Shown here piece after piece: positions 1 to 7,735 of a DNA stretch of 64,000 bases. Each line of letters begins with the position of its first letter. The stretch's first letter is position 1. The notes beneath the pieces are model-generated. The model saw only the letters and a list, made by a program, of their open reading frames with translations, searched no databases and was not told where the DNA came from. The stretch is taken from NCBI GenBank assembly GCA_910588155.1, contig CAJUPB010000001.1:124001-188000 (forward strand), given 5' to 3'. This DNA is from an uncultured Christensenellaceae bacterium. Lineage in GTDB: Bacteria > Bacillota > Clostridia > Christensenellales > Pumilibacteraceae. The translations under genes were made by a program, and so were the position numbers.

Positions 1-1022
1 GTGAAGAAGACGCGAGAAAAAGAGTAAGGGGGGATAACGTATTTATATGGGGGCTTGAAACGATTGCCACTTGGGAAAGTGCGTATCCGATAGATTTCTA
101 TGCTTTTTATCCGAGAATTTTTGACACAGATGAGCAAGCGAATGAATTGCTTGATTTCAAAATTAAAAATGAGAACAACAAAGAATTATTAATGCAAGAG
201 GTAGAGGAACGAAAAATCTCCATATCTCTCGGCGCAGGGGTATCCATAGAATATGGAGCAAAAAAGTGGGATGATCTTATCAATGATTTTTATGATGAAA
301 TACAACGGGCGGGAAAAATCGACGATGCGAAAGCTGTACAAAAGAAAATAGGCGGGACAAGTGTTATAAACGGTCAATTCGCACAAGACAATCTTCTTGA
401 TTTTATGGATAGTTTATATAAAGGTCTTTATGGGACTTATCGGGGGAAATCATTTTACTATCCAAAAACAACATCATTAGAATATATCGCAGACTTAACT
501 TTAAGGCTACAATACGGCAGGCGGTTTAATATTATTACATATAATTATGATAACTTTCTTGAACAAATATTAACCCATAAAGGGATAGAATATAATTCCA
601 TATACAATGAAGATGGAAAAATAGATGATAAACTAAGTGTATTTCATCCGCACGGTTTCTTGCCTTATGATATAAAGAAGGCAGAGTATACTACCTATAA
701 AAACGATATTGTGTTTAGTGAATCAGAGTATCATAAATTGTATAATAATCCTTTATCGTGGGCGATGGTCTTGCAACAATATCTTTACAGAGAAAGCGCA
801 TATTTGTTTGTCGGATGCAGTTTAACAGATCCAAATTTACGCAGGATATTAGGAAATACCAAAATTAAAGGCAAAACGCACTTTGCTTTGATGCTTACAG
901 ATGGATTATCTAAAAAGGATCAGTTTATCGTGCATAGACACTTTATGCGTATTGGTGTAGAATGTATATGGTTTGATACCATTGATGATATGAAGACTGA
1001 ACTTAAAATAATTTCACGTTAG
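1..1022 (+). CDS. SIR2-like domain protein, N-terminus outside window
   Basis: The frame is open from base 3 to the TAG at 1020-1022, and the residues before the first possible start (TTG at 147) look coding (…TWESAYPIDFYAFYPRIFD…). The gene therefore very likely begins left of the window and is partial. SIR2-like features are the Rossmann glycine motif SLGAGVSIEYG, the ITYNYDNFLE segment, an HPHG motif (catalytic His region) and YLFVGCSLTDPNLRRIL. Such SIR2_2-type domains are known from anti-phage systems, where several degrade NAD. The hsdR gene begins 14 nt downstream with a GGAGG site, so the two are probably cotranscribed and this protein probably belongs to the same defence locus. NADase activity is inferred and not shown. 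The N-terminal domain cannot be judged. Confidence 0.8.
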   Translation, partial: EEDARKRVRGDNVFIWGLETIATWESAYPIDFYAFYPRIFDTDEQANELLDFKIKNENNKELLMQEVEERKISISLGAGVSIEYGAKKWDDLINDFYDEIQRAGKIDDAKAVQKKIGGTSVINGQFAQDNLLDFMDSLYKGLYGTYRGKSFYYPKTTSLEYIADLTLRLQYGRRFNIITYNYDNFLEQILTHKGIEYNSIYNEDGKIDDKLSVFHPHGFLPYDIKKAEYTTYKNDIVFSESEYHKLYNNPLSWAMVLQQYLYRESAYLFVGCSLTDPNLRRILGNTKIKGKTHFALMLTDGLSKKDQFIVHRHFMRIGVECIWFDTIDDMKTELKIISR

Positions 1023-1036
1023 TATGTGGAGGATTT

Positions 1037-4000
1037 ATGACTTACTACAATATCGTAACGCAATCGAGCGACAGCACGGTTGTATCGGAATATAAATCGA
1101 CCGCCACGCGAAGTGACGCATATCAAAGCGAAGCGGACTTGGAACGCGAGTTTATAGAATTACTCAAAGCGCAAGGCTATGAGTATTTGCCTATACATAC
1201 CGAAGCTGACTTGATTGTAAATCTTCGTGCCAAATTGGAAGAACTCAATAAGTATAAATTCTCCGATTCCGAGTGGGATAGGTTTTTTACGGTCGAGCTT
1301 GCAAACAGTAACGACGGTATAGAGGACAAAACGCGCAAGATACAGGAAGAAGGGCGCATTGCGTTCAAGACCGACGACGGACTTACAAAGAATATCACAC
1401 TTATCGAAAAGCAGGATATTCACGCGAACAAATTGCAGGTAATCAATCAATACGTAAACGACGCGGGTGCGCACGATAACCGTTACGACGTAACGATACT
1501 TGTCAACGGCTTTCCGCTTGTACATATTGAATTAAAGCGACGCGGTGTAGCGATAAAAGAAGCGTTTAATCAAATAAACCGATATGATCGTGAAAGTTTT
1601 TGGGCGGGGAGTGGGCTGTTTGAATACGTACAGATATTCGTTATTTCAAACGGCACGAATACTAAGTATTACAGCAATTCCACGCGTTATAACCATATCA
1701 AAGACTTTAACAAGGCACAAGCGGCGAAGCGCGAAAAGACGAGTAATAGCTTTGAGTTTACTTCTTTTTGGGCGGACGCAAATAACAAAATAATTCCCGA
1801 CCTTATTGACTTTACCAAAACTTTCTTTTCCAAGCATACGATCCTGAACGTCTTGACAAAGTATTGTGTGTTCACATCGGAGAAAATGTTGCTTGTAATG
1901 CGCCCGTATCAGATCGTGGCAACTGAGCGTATTATAAGCCGTATAGAGATAAGCAATAACTATAAGACCTACGGCACAGTAAAGGGTGGCGGGTATATTT
2001 GGCATACGACGGGAAGCGGCAAAACGCTTACTTCGTTCAAGACTGCGCAGATTGCAAGTAAACTCGACTACATAGACAAAGTGCTTTTTGTGGTAGACCG
2101 TAAGGATTTAGATTATCAAACGATGAAAGAGTACGACCGTTTCGAAAAAGGTGCGGCGAATAGTAACACAAGCACGGCGATACTCAAAAAGCAATTAGAG
2201 AAAAGCGATTGCCGCATTATCATTACAACGATACAAAAACTTGATGTGTTTATCCGTAAGAACAAGGGACATGAGGTGTTTGATAAGCGCGTGGTCATAA
2301 TCTTTGACGAGTGCCACCGCAGTCAGTTTGGAGATATGCACGCCGAGATTGTGCGTTCGTTCAAAAAATACCATTTGTTCGGTTTTACGGGAACACCCAT
2401 ATTTGCGGTAAATGCAAGTTCGGGAACGAAGAACGCGCACTTGAAAACGACCGAACAGGCGTTCGGCGACAAGCTACACACTTATACAATTGTGGATGCA
2501 ATTAACGATAAAAACGTGCTACCGTTCCGCTTAGACTATATTTCCACAATGAAGGAAGAGCCGAATATCGATGACAAGCAGGTTGCCGATATTGATCGCG
2601 AAAAGGCTTTTCTTGCGCCAAAACGTGTAAGTAAGGTTGTCGAATACATTTTAACGCATTTCAATCAAAAGACTTACCGCAATATAAAGAACTACGCTTT
2701 TAACGCGCTTACTAACATAGGGGAAGTGGCGGCGGCAAAAGACAGGAACGCAGTAACCGAGCAAAAACAAAAGAAGCATTTGAGCGGATTCAACTCTATC
2801 TTTTGCGTGTCGAGCGTGCAAGCGGCTAAGTTGTACTATGCCGAGTTTAAGAAGCAAATGGATGCAAATCCGTCGCTAAGGTTGAACATAGCTACTATAT
2901 TCAGTTTTGCGGCGAACGAAGAAGAACAAGACGGATTATTAGGTGAAGAGAATCCCGAAGATACCACGAATTTGGATGCATCGAGCCGCGACTTTTTGGA
3001 CAGCGCGATACAAGAATATAACGCTACTTTCAAAACGAATTACGATACATCGAGTGACAAATTCCAAAACTATTATAAAGACGTGTCTTTGCGTATGAAA
3101 AATCGCGAGATCGATTTGCTCATTGTGGTAAATATGTTTCTTACGGGATTTGACGCAACTACGCTTAATACCTTGTGGGTGGATAAGAACTTAAAGCAGC
3201 ACGGACTTATTCAGGCGTTTTCGCGCACTAACCGCATCTTAAATTCGATTAAGACTTTCGGCAATATCGTATGCTTCCGTAATTTGCAAAAGCGTGCCGA
3301 TGACGCGGTGTCGCTGTTCGGAGATAAGGAAGCCGGCGGTATTTGCGTTCTCAAAGGCTATAAAGATTATTATTACGGTTATGACGGTAAGGCGGGGTAC
3401 GTCGATCTGATTGACGAACTGCAAAGTAAATATCCTTTGACCGAGCCGCAGATTATAGGCGAGAGCGCACAAAAGGAATTTATAGGCTTGTTCGGTGCGA
3501 TCTTGCGTACGCGTAATTTGCTTTCATCTTTTGATGAGTTTATAGGCAATGAGCTTTTATCCGAGCGTGATATGCAAGACTATCAGGGACGGTACAACGA
3601 TTTGTACGACGAGTGGCGCAACCGTCGTAAAGATCACGAAAAGGAAGATATAACCGACGATATCGTTTTTGAAATCGAACTTATAAAACAAATCGAAATC
3701 AATATAGATTACATACTTTTGCTTGTAAAGAAATATCACGACGGACACAAAGCGGATAAGGAATTGCTTATCACGATAAATAAAGCTGTCGATTCGAGTT
3801 TGGAACTGCGTAGCAAAAAGGTTCTTATTCAAAACTTTATTGCAGGCATAAACGATGTGGACGACGTGCTTTTGGAGTGGAAAGAATTTGTCGCCAAGAA
3901 GAAGGAAGAAGAACTTGCGGCAATCATATCCGAAGAAAAATTAAAGAACGAAGAAACACGTAAGTTTATTGAGTATTCGTTCCGCGACGGGGTAATGAAA

Positions 4001-4129
4001 ACAACGGGTACGGATATAGATAAGATTATGCCGCCGATGTCGAGATTCGGAGGCGGACGCGAGAAAAAGAAAGAGAGCATTATACAAAGATTGCTTGCGT
4101 TCTTTGAGCGGTTTTTCGGGATAGGTTAA
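1037..4129 (+). CDS. hsdR: Type I restriction endonuclease, R subunit
   Basis: 1030 residues, normal for HsdR. This is the ATP-driven translocase/nuclease subunit that cuts unmodified DNA as part of an HsdR-HsdM-HsdS complex. The N-terminal PD-(D/E)xK nuclease shows D151 and E165-x-K167 (VHIELKRRG). The helicase core has Walker A TTGSGKT (324-330), the DECH box (424-427) and GFTGTP (about 449-454). The C-terminal third is helical and charged, as expected for the region contacting HsdM. Start ATG follows GTGGAGG at good spacing. No hsdM or hsdS lies downstream, so they must be upstream of the window if the system is complete. A terminator follows. Confidence 0.95.
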   Translation: MTYYNIVTQSSDSTVVSEYKSTATRSDAYQSEADLEREFIELLKAQGYEYLPIHTEADLIVNLRAKLEELNKYKFSDSEWDRFFTVELANSNDGIEDKTRKIQEEGRIAFKTDDGLTKNITLIEKQDIHANKLQVINQYVNDAGAHDNRYDVTILVNGFPLVHIELKRRGVAIKEAFNQINRYDRESFWAGSGLFEYVQIFVISNGTNTKYYSNSTRYNHIKDFNKAQAAKREKTSNSFEFTSFWADANNKIIPDLIDFTKTFFSKHTILNVLTKYCVFTSEKMLLVMRPYQIVATERIISRIEISNNYKTYGTVKGGGYIWHTTGSGKTLTSFKTAQIASKLDYIDKVLFVVDRKDLDYQTMKEYDRFEKGAANSNTSTAILKKQLEKSDCRIIITTIQKLDVFIRKNKGHEVFDKRVVIIFDECHRSQFGDMHAEIVRSFKKYHLFGFTGTPIFAVNASSGTKNAHLKTTEQAFGDKLHTYTIVDAINDKNVLPFRLDYISTMKEEPNIDDKQVADIDREKAFLAPKRVSKVVEYILTHFNQKTYRNIKNYAFNALTNIGEVAAAKDRNAVTEQKQKKHLSGFNSIFCVSSVQAAKLYYAEFKKQMDANPSLRLNIATIFSFAANEEEQDGLLGEENPEDTTNLDASSRDFLDSAIQEYNATFKTNYDTSSDKFQNYYKDVSLRMKNREIDLLIVVNMFLTGFDATTLNTLWVDKNLKQHGLIQAFSRTNRILNSIKTFGNIVCFRNLQKRADDAVSLFGDKEAGGICVLKGYKDYYYGYDGKAGYVDLIDELQSKYPLTEPQIIGESAQKEFIGLFGAILRTRNLLSSFDEFIGNELLSERDMQDYQGRYNDLYDEWRNRRKDHEKEDITDDIVFEIELIKQIEINIDYILLLVKKYHDGHKADKELLITINKAVDSSLELRSKKVLIQNFIAGINDVDDVLLEWKEFVAKKKEEELAAIISEEKLKNEETRKFIEYSFRDGVMKTTGTDIDKIMPPMSRFGGGREKKKESIIQRLLAFFERFFGIG

Positions 4130-4167
4130 ACAAGACTATTTGTAACAACACAACTTAATAAACAGTT

Positions 4168-4199
4168 AAAGGAAGTCGGACCTTACTGACTTCCTTTTT
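4168..4199 (+). terminator. Terminator after hsdR
   Basis: Inverted repeat AAAGGAAGTC / GACTTCCTTT with a 10-nt loop, ending in a T-rich run, 38 nt after the hsdR stop. It closes the defence operon before the mobile element. Confidence 0.8.
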
Positions 4200-4260
4200 C
4201 GTGCGCTGAATATTAAAGTTTGATGAAATTTTCAGCTTAGTGGTTGTATTTTTCATTATA

Positions 4261-4566
4261 AGTGTCCTTGGTTAAGTGAAGGGGTATAAAAAATTCTTTG
4301 AAGAAATTTGAGTGCGGACCGTCAACTTTTCGCTATATCTGTGCTTGGTTAAGTAGAGAGAAAAAATTTTTTTGAGAAATTTTCGATCGCACGTAAATAT
4401 TTTCGAGAAAAGTGTGCTTGGTTAAGTGAAGGAAATTTTACGTTAGACCCCGAACTTTTTAAGATAAGTGTGCTTGGTTATATGGAGGGACTATAAAAAT
4501 CTTTTGAGAAATTTCTACTCAGACCGTCACGTTTTTGAAAAAAGTGTGCTTGGTTAAGTAGAGAGA
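4261..4566. repeat. Five degenerate ~75-bp tandem repeats
   Basis: The core GTGCTTGGTTAAGT (or a 1-3 nt variant) begins at 4264, 4341, 4414, 4470 and 4546, giving spacings of 77, 73, 56 and 76 bp. Units 1, 2 and 4 also share a TTTGAGAAATTT-like block. Most units share a (G)ACCGTCA-C-TTTTT block before the next core; the third unit lacks the middle block, which explains its 56-bp spacing. The array has no obvious coding frame. It lies between the hsdR terminator and the first small ORFs of the element. Possible roles are protein-binding iterons, part of a transfer origin, or a repeated regulatory RNA. It is too degenerate and lacks constant repeats, so it is not CRISPR. Confidence 0.8.
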
Positions 4567-4572
4567 TATTTT

Positions 4573-4599
4573 AAGGAGGTGATGCTTATGTGCTATTAA
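4573..4599 (+). promoter_or_regulatory. Mini-ORF behind a perfect Shine-Dalgarno
   Basis: AAGGAGGTGAT at 4573-4583, fully complementary to the end of 16S rRNA, stands before ATG (4588) TGC TAT TAA. An in-frame ATG at 4582 would give MLMCY. Such a strong site on a 3-5 codon ORF is typical of a leader peptide controlling downstream genes. A 6-bp stem GCAAGT/ACTTGC follows at about 4608-4635. The function is inferred. Confidence 0.4.
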
Positions 4600-4655
4600 C
4601 AAGACTTGCAAGTGGTCTATAAATACTTGCGCAAAATAAACAAATGGAGGTATAA

Positions 4656-4823
4656 ATTGCAAATAAAATTAAGGAAGCAAACGGTAATCATAAGAGAGGC
4701 AAACTGCACCATTATCCCTATGGAAAACAAGCAGGTAAAGCAAAGTACACCATTCTGTACTTTGGCGGTTTTCGCAGGGCGAAAACGAACAAGTGGGAAA
4801 CCCACTTTTCGGGGGAGGATTAA
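4656..4823 (+). CDS. Small mobile-element ORF, probable non-AUG start
   Basis: GGAGG at 4646-4650 precedes two overlapping readings. Starting at ATT 4656 gives about 55 residues (M)ANKIKEANGNHKRGKLHHY…, ending in TAA at 4821-4823 just before the next ATG. Starting at TTG 4657 gives 56 residues ending at 4827, overlapping the next start as ATGA. I slightly prefer the first because its residue choice looks more protein-like, but it needs a rare AUU start. The last third contains two DNA hairpins (GTTTTCGC/GCGAAAAC and AAGTGGG/CCCACTT), so the region may also act as RNA or DNA structure. Function unknown. Confidence 0.4.
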   Translation: MANKIKEANGNHKRGKLHHYPYGKQAGKAKYTILYFGGFRRAKTNKWETHFSGED

Positions 4824-5273
4824 ATGAATAGAAACGCTATATTGAGCGGCAATACAAGACAGTACATTTCTATTACGGATTGTGAAAAGCTCGAAATAAT
4901 CGAGAAGCTGTTGCCGTACTATAAGAGCTTTAATCGACTTGTAAACGATGCGCTACAATACGGATTGCCTATGTTGTTGGAGAGTAAACAGGATAACGCC
5001 GTGCGGTTGGAAGAAGAACAGCGACCACAGGCAATAGAAGTAAAAACCGTATCCGATGAACGCATAGCCGAGATGGTAAAACTATTGCAAGAGATAGTGA
5101 TGAATACGATGATAAGCAAGTCAATAGTGTGTTCGCTGTTTAACGCCAAGAGCGCAGAATTAAAAGGCAGATCGTTGCCGGTAGAAAAGTTCGACAGCGG
5201 AGCAATGCGAGATACACCGACTTGTCTTACGAAGTATGAGGTGGATATGTTGAACGCAATGGACGACGATTAG
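4824..5273 (+). CDS. Hypothetical mobile-element protein (149 aa)
   Basis: ATG behind GGGGGAGG at good spacing. I do not recognise a family. Residues about 10-55 read like a compact helical region (ISITDCEKLEIIEKLLPYYK, then FNRLVNDALQYGLPML), similar in flavour to the end of a ribbon-helix-helix protein. A charged middle and a predicted helix (ERIAEMVKLLQEIVMNTMI) follow. No signal peptide or membrane segment. It is the first normal-sized gene of the element, directly before the promoter of the first regulator cassette, so an accessory role in transfer or regulation is plausible but unproven. Confidence 0.65.
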   Translation: MNRNAILSGNTRQYISITDCEKLEIIEKLLPYYKSFNRLVNDALQYGLPMLLESKQDNAVRLEEEQRPQAIEVKTVSDERIAEMVKLLQEIVMNTMISKSIVCSLFNAKSAELKGRSLPVEKFDSGAMRDTPTCLTKYEVDMLNAMDDD

Positions 5274-5307
5274 CATAAACCGAAGTCGTATTAACATCAT
5301 AAAACGC

Positions 5308-5358
5308 TTGACTCTGCCGTACTAACCGAGTATAATATATATAATCGTATATATACGA
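5308..5358 (+). promoter_or_regulatory. Promoter plus palindromic operator, cassette 1
   Basis: TTGACT (5308-5313), 17-nt spacer, TATAAT (5331-5336), then the perfect 14-bp palindrome TCGTATATATACGA (5345-5358) at the expected transcription start. The same arrangement is found at 9129-9179 before the second regulator. An operator at +1 before a small ribbon-helix-helix gene suggests autorepression. Confidence 0.75.
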
Positions 5359-5383
5359 CAAATATATTTCACGGAGGTTTAGT

Positions 5384-5596
5384 ATGGAGAACAACAGAAA
5401 GGTAAAGGACAAGCGTTACGAGGACAAGCATAAAGCTGAGAGAAAAGCTAAGTGTATGGTATGGGGAACGAGCGTACCGAGAGAGAAAGCCGAAGAGATA
5501 AATGAGTTTTTGAAAAGATACGGCTTCACAAAGGTACAGCTAATAGAAGAAGGGTATAAAGCATTGCAAGAACAATGTTTACAAAAGCCTGAGTAG
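5384..5596 (+). CDS. Ribbon-helix-helix regulator, copy 1
   Basis: 70 residues. A lysine/arginine-rich N-terminal tail is followed by a CopG/Arc-like ribbon-helix-helix: strand MVWGTSVP, helix REKAEEINEFLKRYG, then FTKVQLIEEGYKALQEQ. Such dimers bind palindromic operators; one lies directly upstream. Start ATG follows CGGAGG. A second copy at 9204-9491 is almost identical over the first 60 residues and also at DNA level. Both likely bind the same operator. Confidence 0.8.
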   Translation: MENNRKVKDKRYEDKHKAERKAKCMVWGTSVPREKAEEINEFLKRYGFTKVQLIEEGYKALQEQCLQKPE

Positions 5597-5724
5597 CTTT
5601 TGAAGTATCCGTGGCGTCTGAAAAGACGCGATGACGGAGTAAAATATTGACAACCGAACGTTCCCTGCGTTTGTGCAGTCAATAACGGGAGTAATTTACG
5701 GAAAAGACAGGGAGTAAGCAAAGA

Positions 5725-5898
5725 ATAGAGCAATATGAAATCGGTGGTACAATATATACCGTAATAGCCGAAGAAAGTGATAATGCAAGAGGGACGCTGT
5801 TAGATATAATTAACGGTTTACTCAAAAGGCATTTGGGCGATACAATCAATTCAACGAACTTGCTGTTTGCAACTAACGGAGGTAAAAAAGTATGTTAG
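5725..5898 (+). CDS. TnpW-like small protein, copy 1
   Basis: An open frame after the TAA at 5692-5694 gives …IEQYEIGGTIYTVIAEESDNARGTLLDIINGLLKRHL… and stops at 5896-5898, overlapping the recombinase start at 5892. The pattern Y-x-[IV]-G-G-x-x-[YF]-T-V followed by a helix matches TnpW-type proteins encoded just before large serine recombinases in Tn4451-like elements. No ATG, GTG or TTG exists at the N-terminus. ATA at 5725, 10 nt after GGGAG, fits the expected methionine position. The call rests on position and the match to copy 2. Confidence 0.6.
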   Translation: MEQYEIGGTIYTVIAEESDNARGTLLDIINGLLKRHLGDTINSTNLLFATNGGKKVC

Positions 5899-7550
5899 AA
5901 ATGCAAACGGTTAAAAAGAATAACCAATTATACGGAGGTGAAAAAATAACGGCACTATATTGTAGGCTTAGCCGCGACGATGACCTTAGCGGCGATAGCA
6001 ACAGTATTGTGCATCAGAAAGAGATTCTCGGAGAATACGCAAAGCGGCACAAGTTTTCTAATCCTACGTACTACGTGGACGACGGATACAGCGGTACGAA
6101 CTTCAATAGACCGGATTTTCAACGGATGCTCAAAGATATAGAGAGCGGACTTGTGGGGACGGTTATAGTAAAGGATATGTCGCGGTTCGGTCGTAACTAC
6201 ATAATGGTCGGGTACTATACGGAAATACTGTTCGAGCAAGCAGGCATACGGTTTATAGCCGTAAACGACGGTGTTGATAACGAACACGATTGCGACGAGT
6301 TTACGCCGTTTAGAAACATTATAAACGAATGGTACGCGAGAGATACGAGCAAGAAAGTAAAAGCGGTCTTACGCGCAAAAGGCACGTCGGGAAAGCATTT
6401 GAGCGCGATACCGCCTTATGGATATATGAAAGATTCTGTGGACAAGTCGAGGTGGATAATTGACGAAGAAGCGGCGGCGGTCGTGCGCGAAATATTCAAG
6501 TTGTATGTCGAAGGAAAAAGCACAAATCAAATAGCGGATACTCTAAACGAACGAAAGATAGATTCGCCGCTTGTGCATTTTGTAAAAAAGGGAATGCCTA
6601 ATAGAGCGAATAAAAATGGCAATCCGGTATGGAGTGGGCCGTCGATATACAATATGCTTGAGCAAGAAGCATATACGGGTTGTACGGTAAACTTCAAAAC
6701 AGCAAAGAAATCGTATAAATCCAAAGACCAAATATTTTTGCCGAGAGAGGAGTGGAAAATCTTTGAGAACACGCAAGAGCCGATTATAGACAAAGAAACT
6801 TTTGCTATAGTACAACAGATGAGGGAATGCAGACGAGTACCGCGACGAATCGACGCCGAACCGAATATCTTTGCAGGATTATTGGTTTGTGCGGATTGCG
6901 GCAAATCTTTATCTCGGCACATGGGCGCAAGCACGAATCGAAATACATCTTACGTTTGTATGCACTACAGAAAGCAAAACGGTTGTACGCCACACCATAT
7001 CACGTTACGCGCATTGAGCGAGGTCGTGCTGACAGATTTGCTCAAAGTGTGCGCTTGTGTGCGAGATAGAGAGGACGAGTTTGTACAGGCTTACCGTAAC
7101 GATATGGCAAAGAAGAACAGTAGGCTGTATGGTGCGTCTAAAAGTGAGCTGAAACGTATTGAGAATCGTTGTGCGGAAATAGACGAGATAATTCGCAAGC
7201 TGTACGAGGATAACGTGCGTGGACGAATAACCGACGAGCGGTTCGATATTATGTCCAAAGGCTATGAAACCGAGAAAGCCGAGCTGAAATTAAAAGCAGA
7301 AAAGCTACAAGTGGCGTTACAGATGGATGCGCGTGACGAAGAGAATCTTGAACAATTTAAGCGATTGGTACGTCACTACACGGCGATAACCGAATTGAAC
7401 ACGGAAATACTAAACGCATTCATCGAAAAGATATATGTGGGTGAAGTGGTCAAAACGGAAATACTGACGAAACGGAAACGCAAGAAGTACCTAAAAACGC
7501 GAACGATTCGGATAGTGTATAAGTTTATAGGGGCTGTCAACCTAAATTAG
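5892..7550 (+). CDS. Large serine recombinase, copy 1 (TnpX-like)
   Basis: 552 residues, as usual for TnpX-type recombinases that excise and insert mobilizable transposons through a circular form. Domains in order: resolvase catalytic domain with Ser27 in ALYCRLSRDD and VDDGYSGTNFNRPDF; recombinase domain ending near residue 240; zinc ribbon with CADCGKS and a downstream C-x(n)-C pair (…YVCMHYRKQNGC); long coiled coil (about 410-480); C-terminal strand region. ATG follows CGGAGG. A second site, GGAGG at 5934-5938, lies 7 nt before ATA at Ile19, where many relatives start. It overlaps the upstream tnpW-like ORF, implying coupled translation. Confidence 0.93.
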   Translation: MLEMQTVKKNNQLYGGEKITALYCRLSRDDDLSGDSNSIVHQKEILGEYAKRHKFSNPTYYVDDGYSGTNFNRPDFQRMLKDIESGLVGTVIVKDMSRFGRNYIMVGYYTEILFEQAGIRFIAVNDGVDNEHDCDEFTPFRNIINEWYARDTSKKVKAVLRAKGTSGKHLSAIPPYGYMKDSVDKSRWIIDEEAAAVVREIFKLYVEGKSTNQIADTLNERKIDSPLVHFVKKGMPNRANKNGNPVWSGPSIYNMLEQEAYTGCTVNFKTAKKSYKSKDQIFLPREEWKIFENTQEPIIDKETFAIVQQMRECRRVPRRIDAEPNIFAGLLVCADCGKSLSRHMGASTNRNTSYVCMHYRKQNGCTPHHITLRALSEVVLTDLLKVCACVRDREDEFVQAYRNDMAKKNSRLYGASKSELKRIENRCAEIDEIIRKLYEDNVRGRITDERFDIMSKGYETEKAELKLKAEKLQVALQMDARDEENLEQFKRLVRHYTAITELNTEILNAFIEKIYVGEVVKTEILTKRKRKKYLKTRTIRIVYKFIGAVNLN

Positions 7551-7557
7551 AATAAAA

Positions 7558-7703
7558 GGACACGGCAGGCGGCTAATACCGTCTGCCAAAAGTGTCCCTA
7601 CCAATATCTTACGAGGCTAAGAGTTTTCAGTTTTAAGACTGAAAACTACGCGCCGCAAGCGGCGTTGCGAAGTGGGATACCCACCTTCGCGCGGCTACGC
7701 CGC
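7558..7703. other. Five-hairpin cluster, candidate oriT
   Basis: Five consecutive inverted repeats lie between recombinase 1 and the relaxase. They are: GGACAC + GGCAGGCGG paired with CCGTCTGCC + GTGTCC (7558-7597); GTTTTCAGT/ACTGAAAAC (7623-7646); CGCCGC-AA-GCGGCG (7651-7664); GCGAAGTGGG/CCCACCTTCGC with one bulge (7667-7690); GCGGC-TAC-GCCGC (7691-7703). None is followed by a convincing T run, so they do not read as simple terminators. Transfer origins normally lie next to the relaxase gene and carry inverted repeats, hence the oriT suggestion. A structured leader RNA for the relaxase is the alternative. Confidence 0.55.
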
Positions 7704-7735
7704 AAAGAGATTTTGATCACAGGAGGAACGAAAAT

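Noticed and set aside
4261..4566. CRISPR array
   Set aside because: Repeats are degenerate, long and unequally spaced, the between-core sequence is itself related from unit to unit, and no cas gene is nearby.
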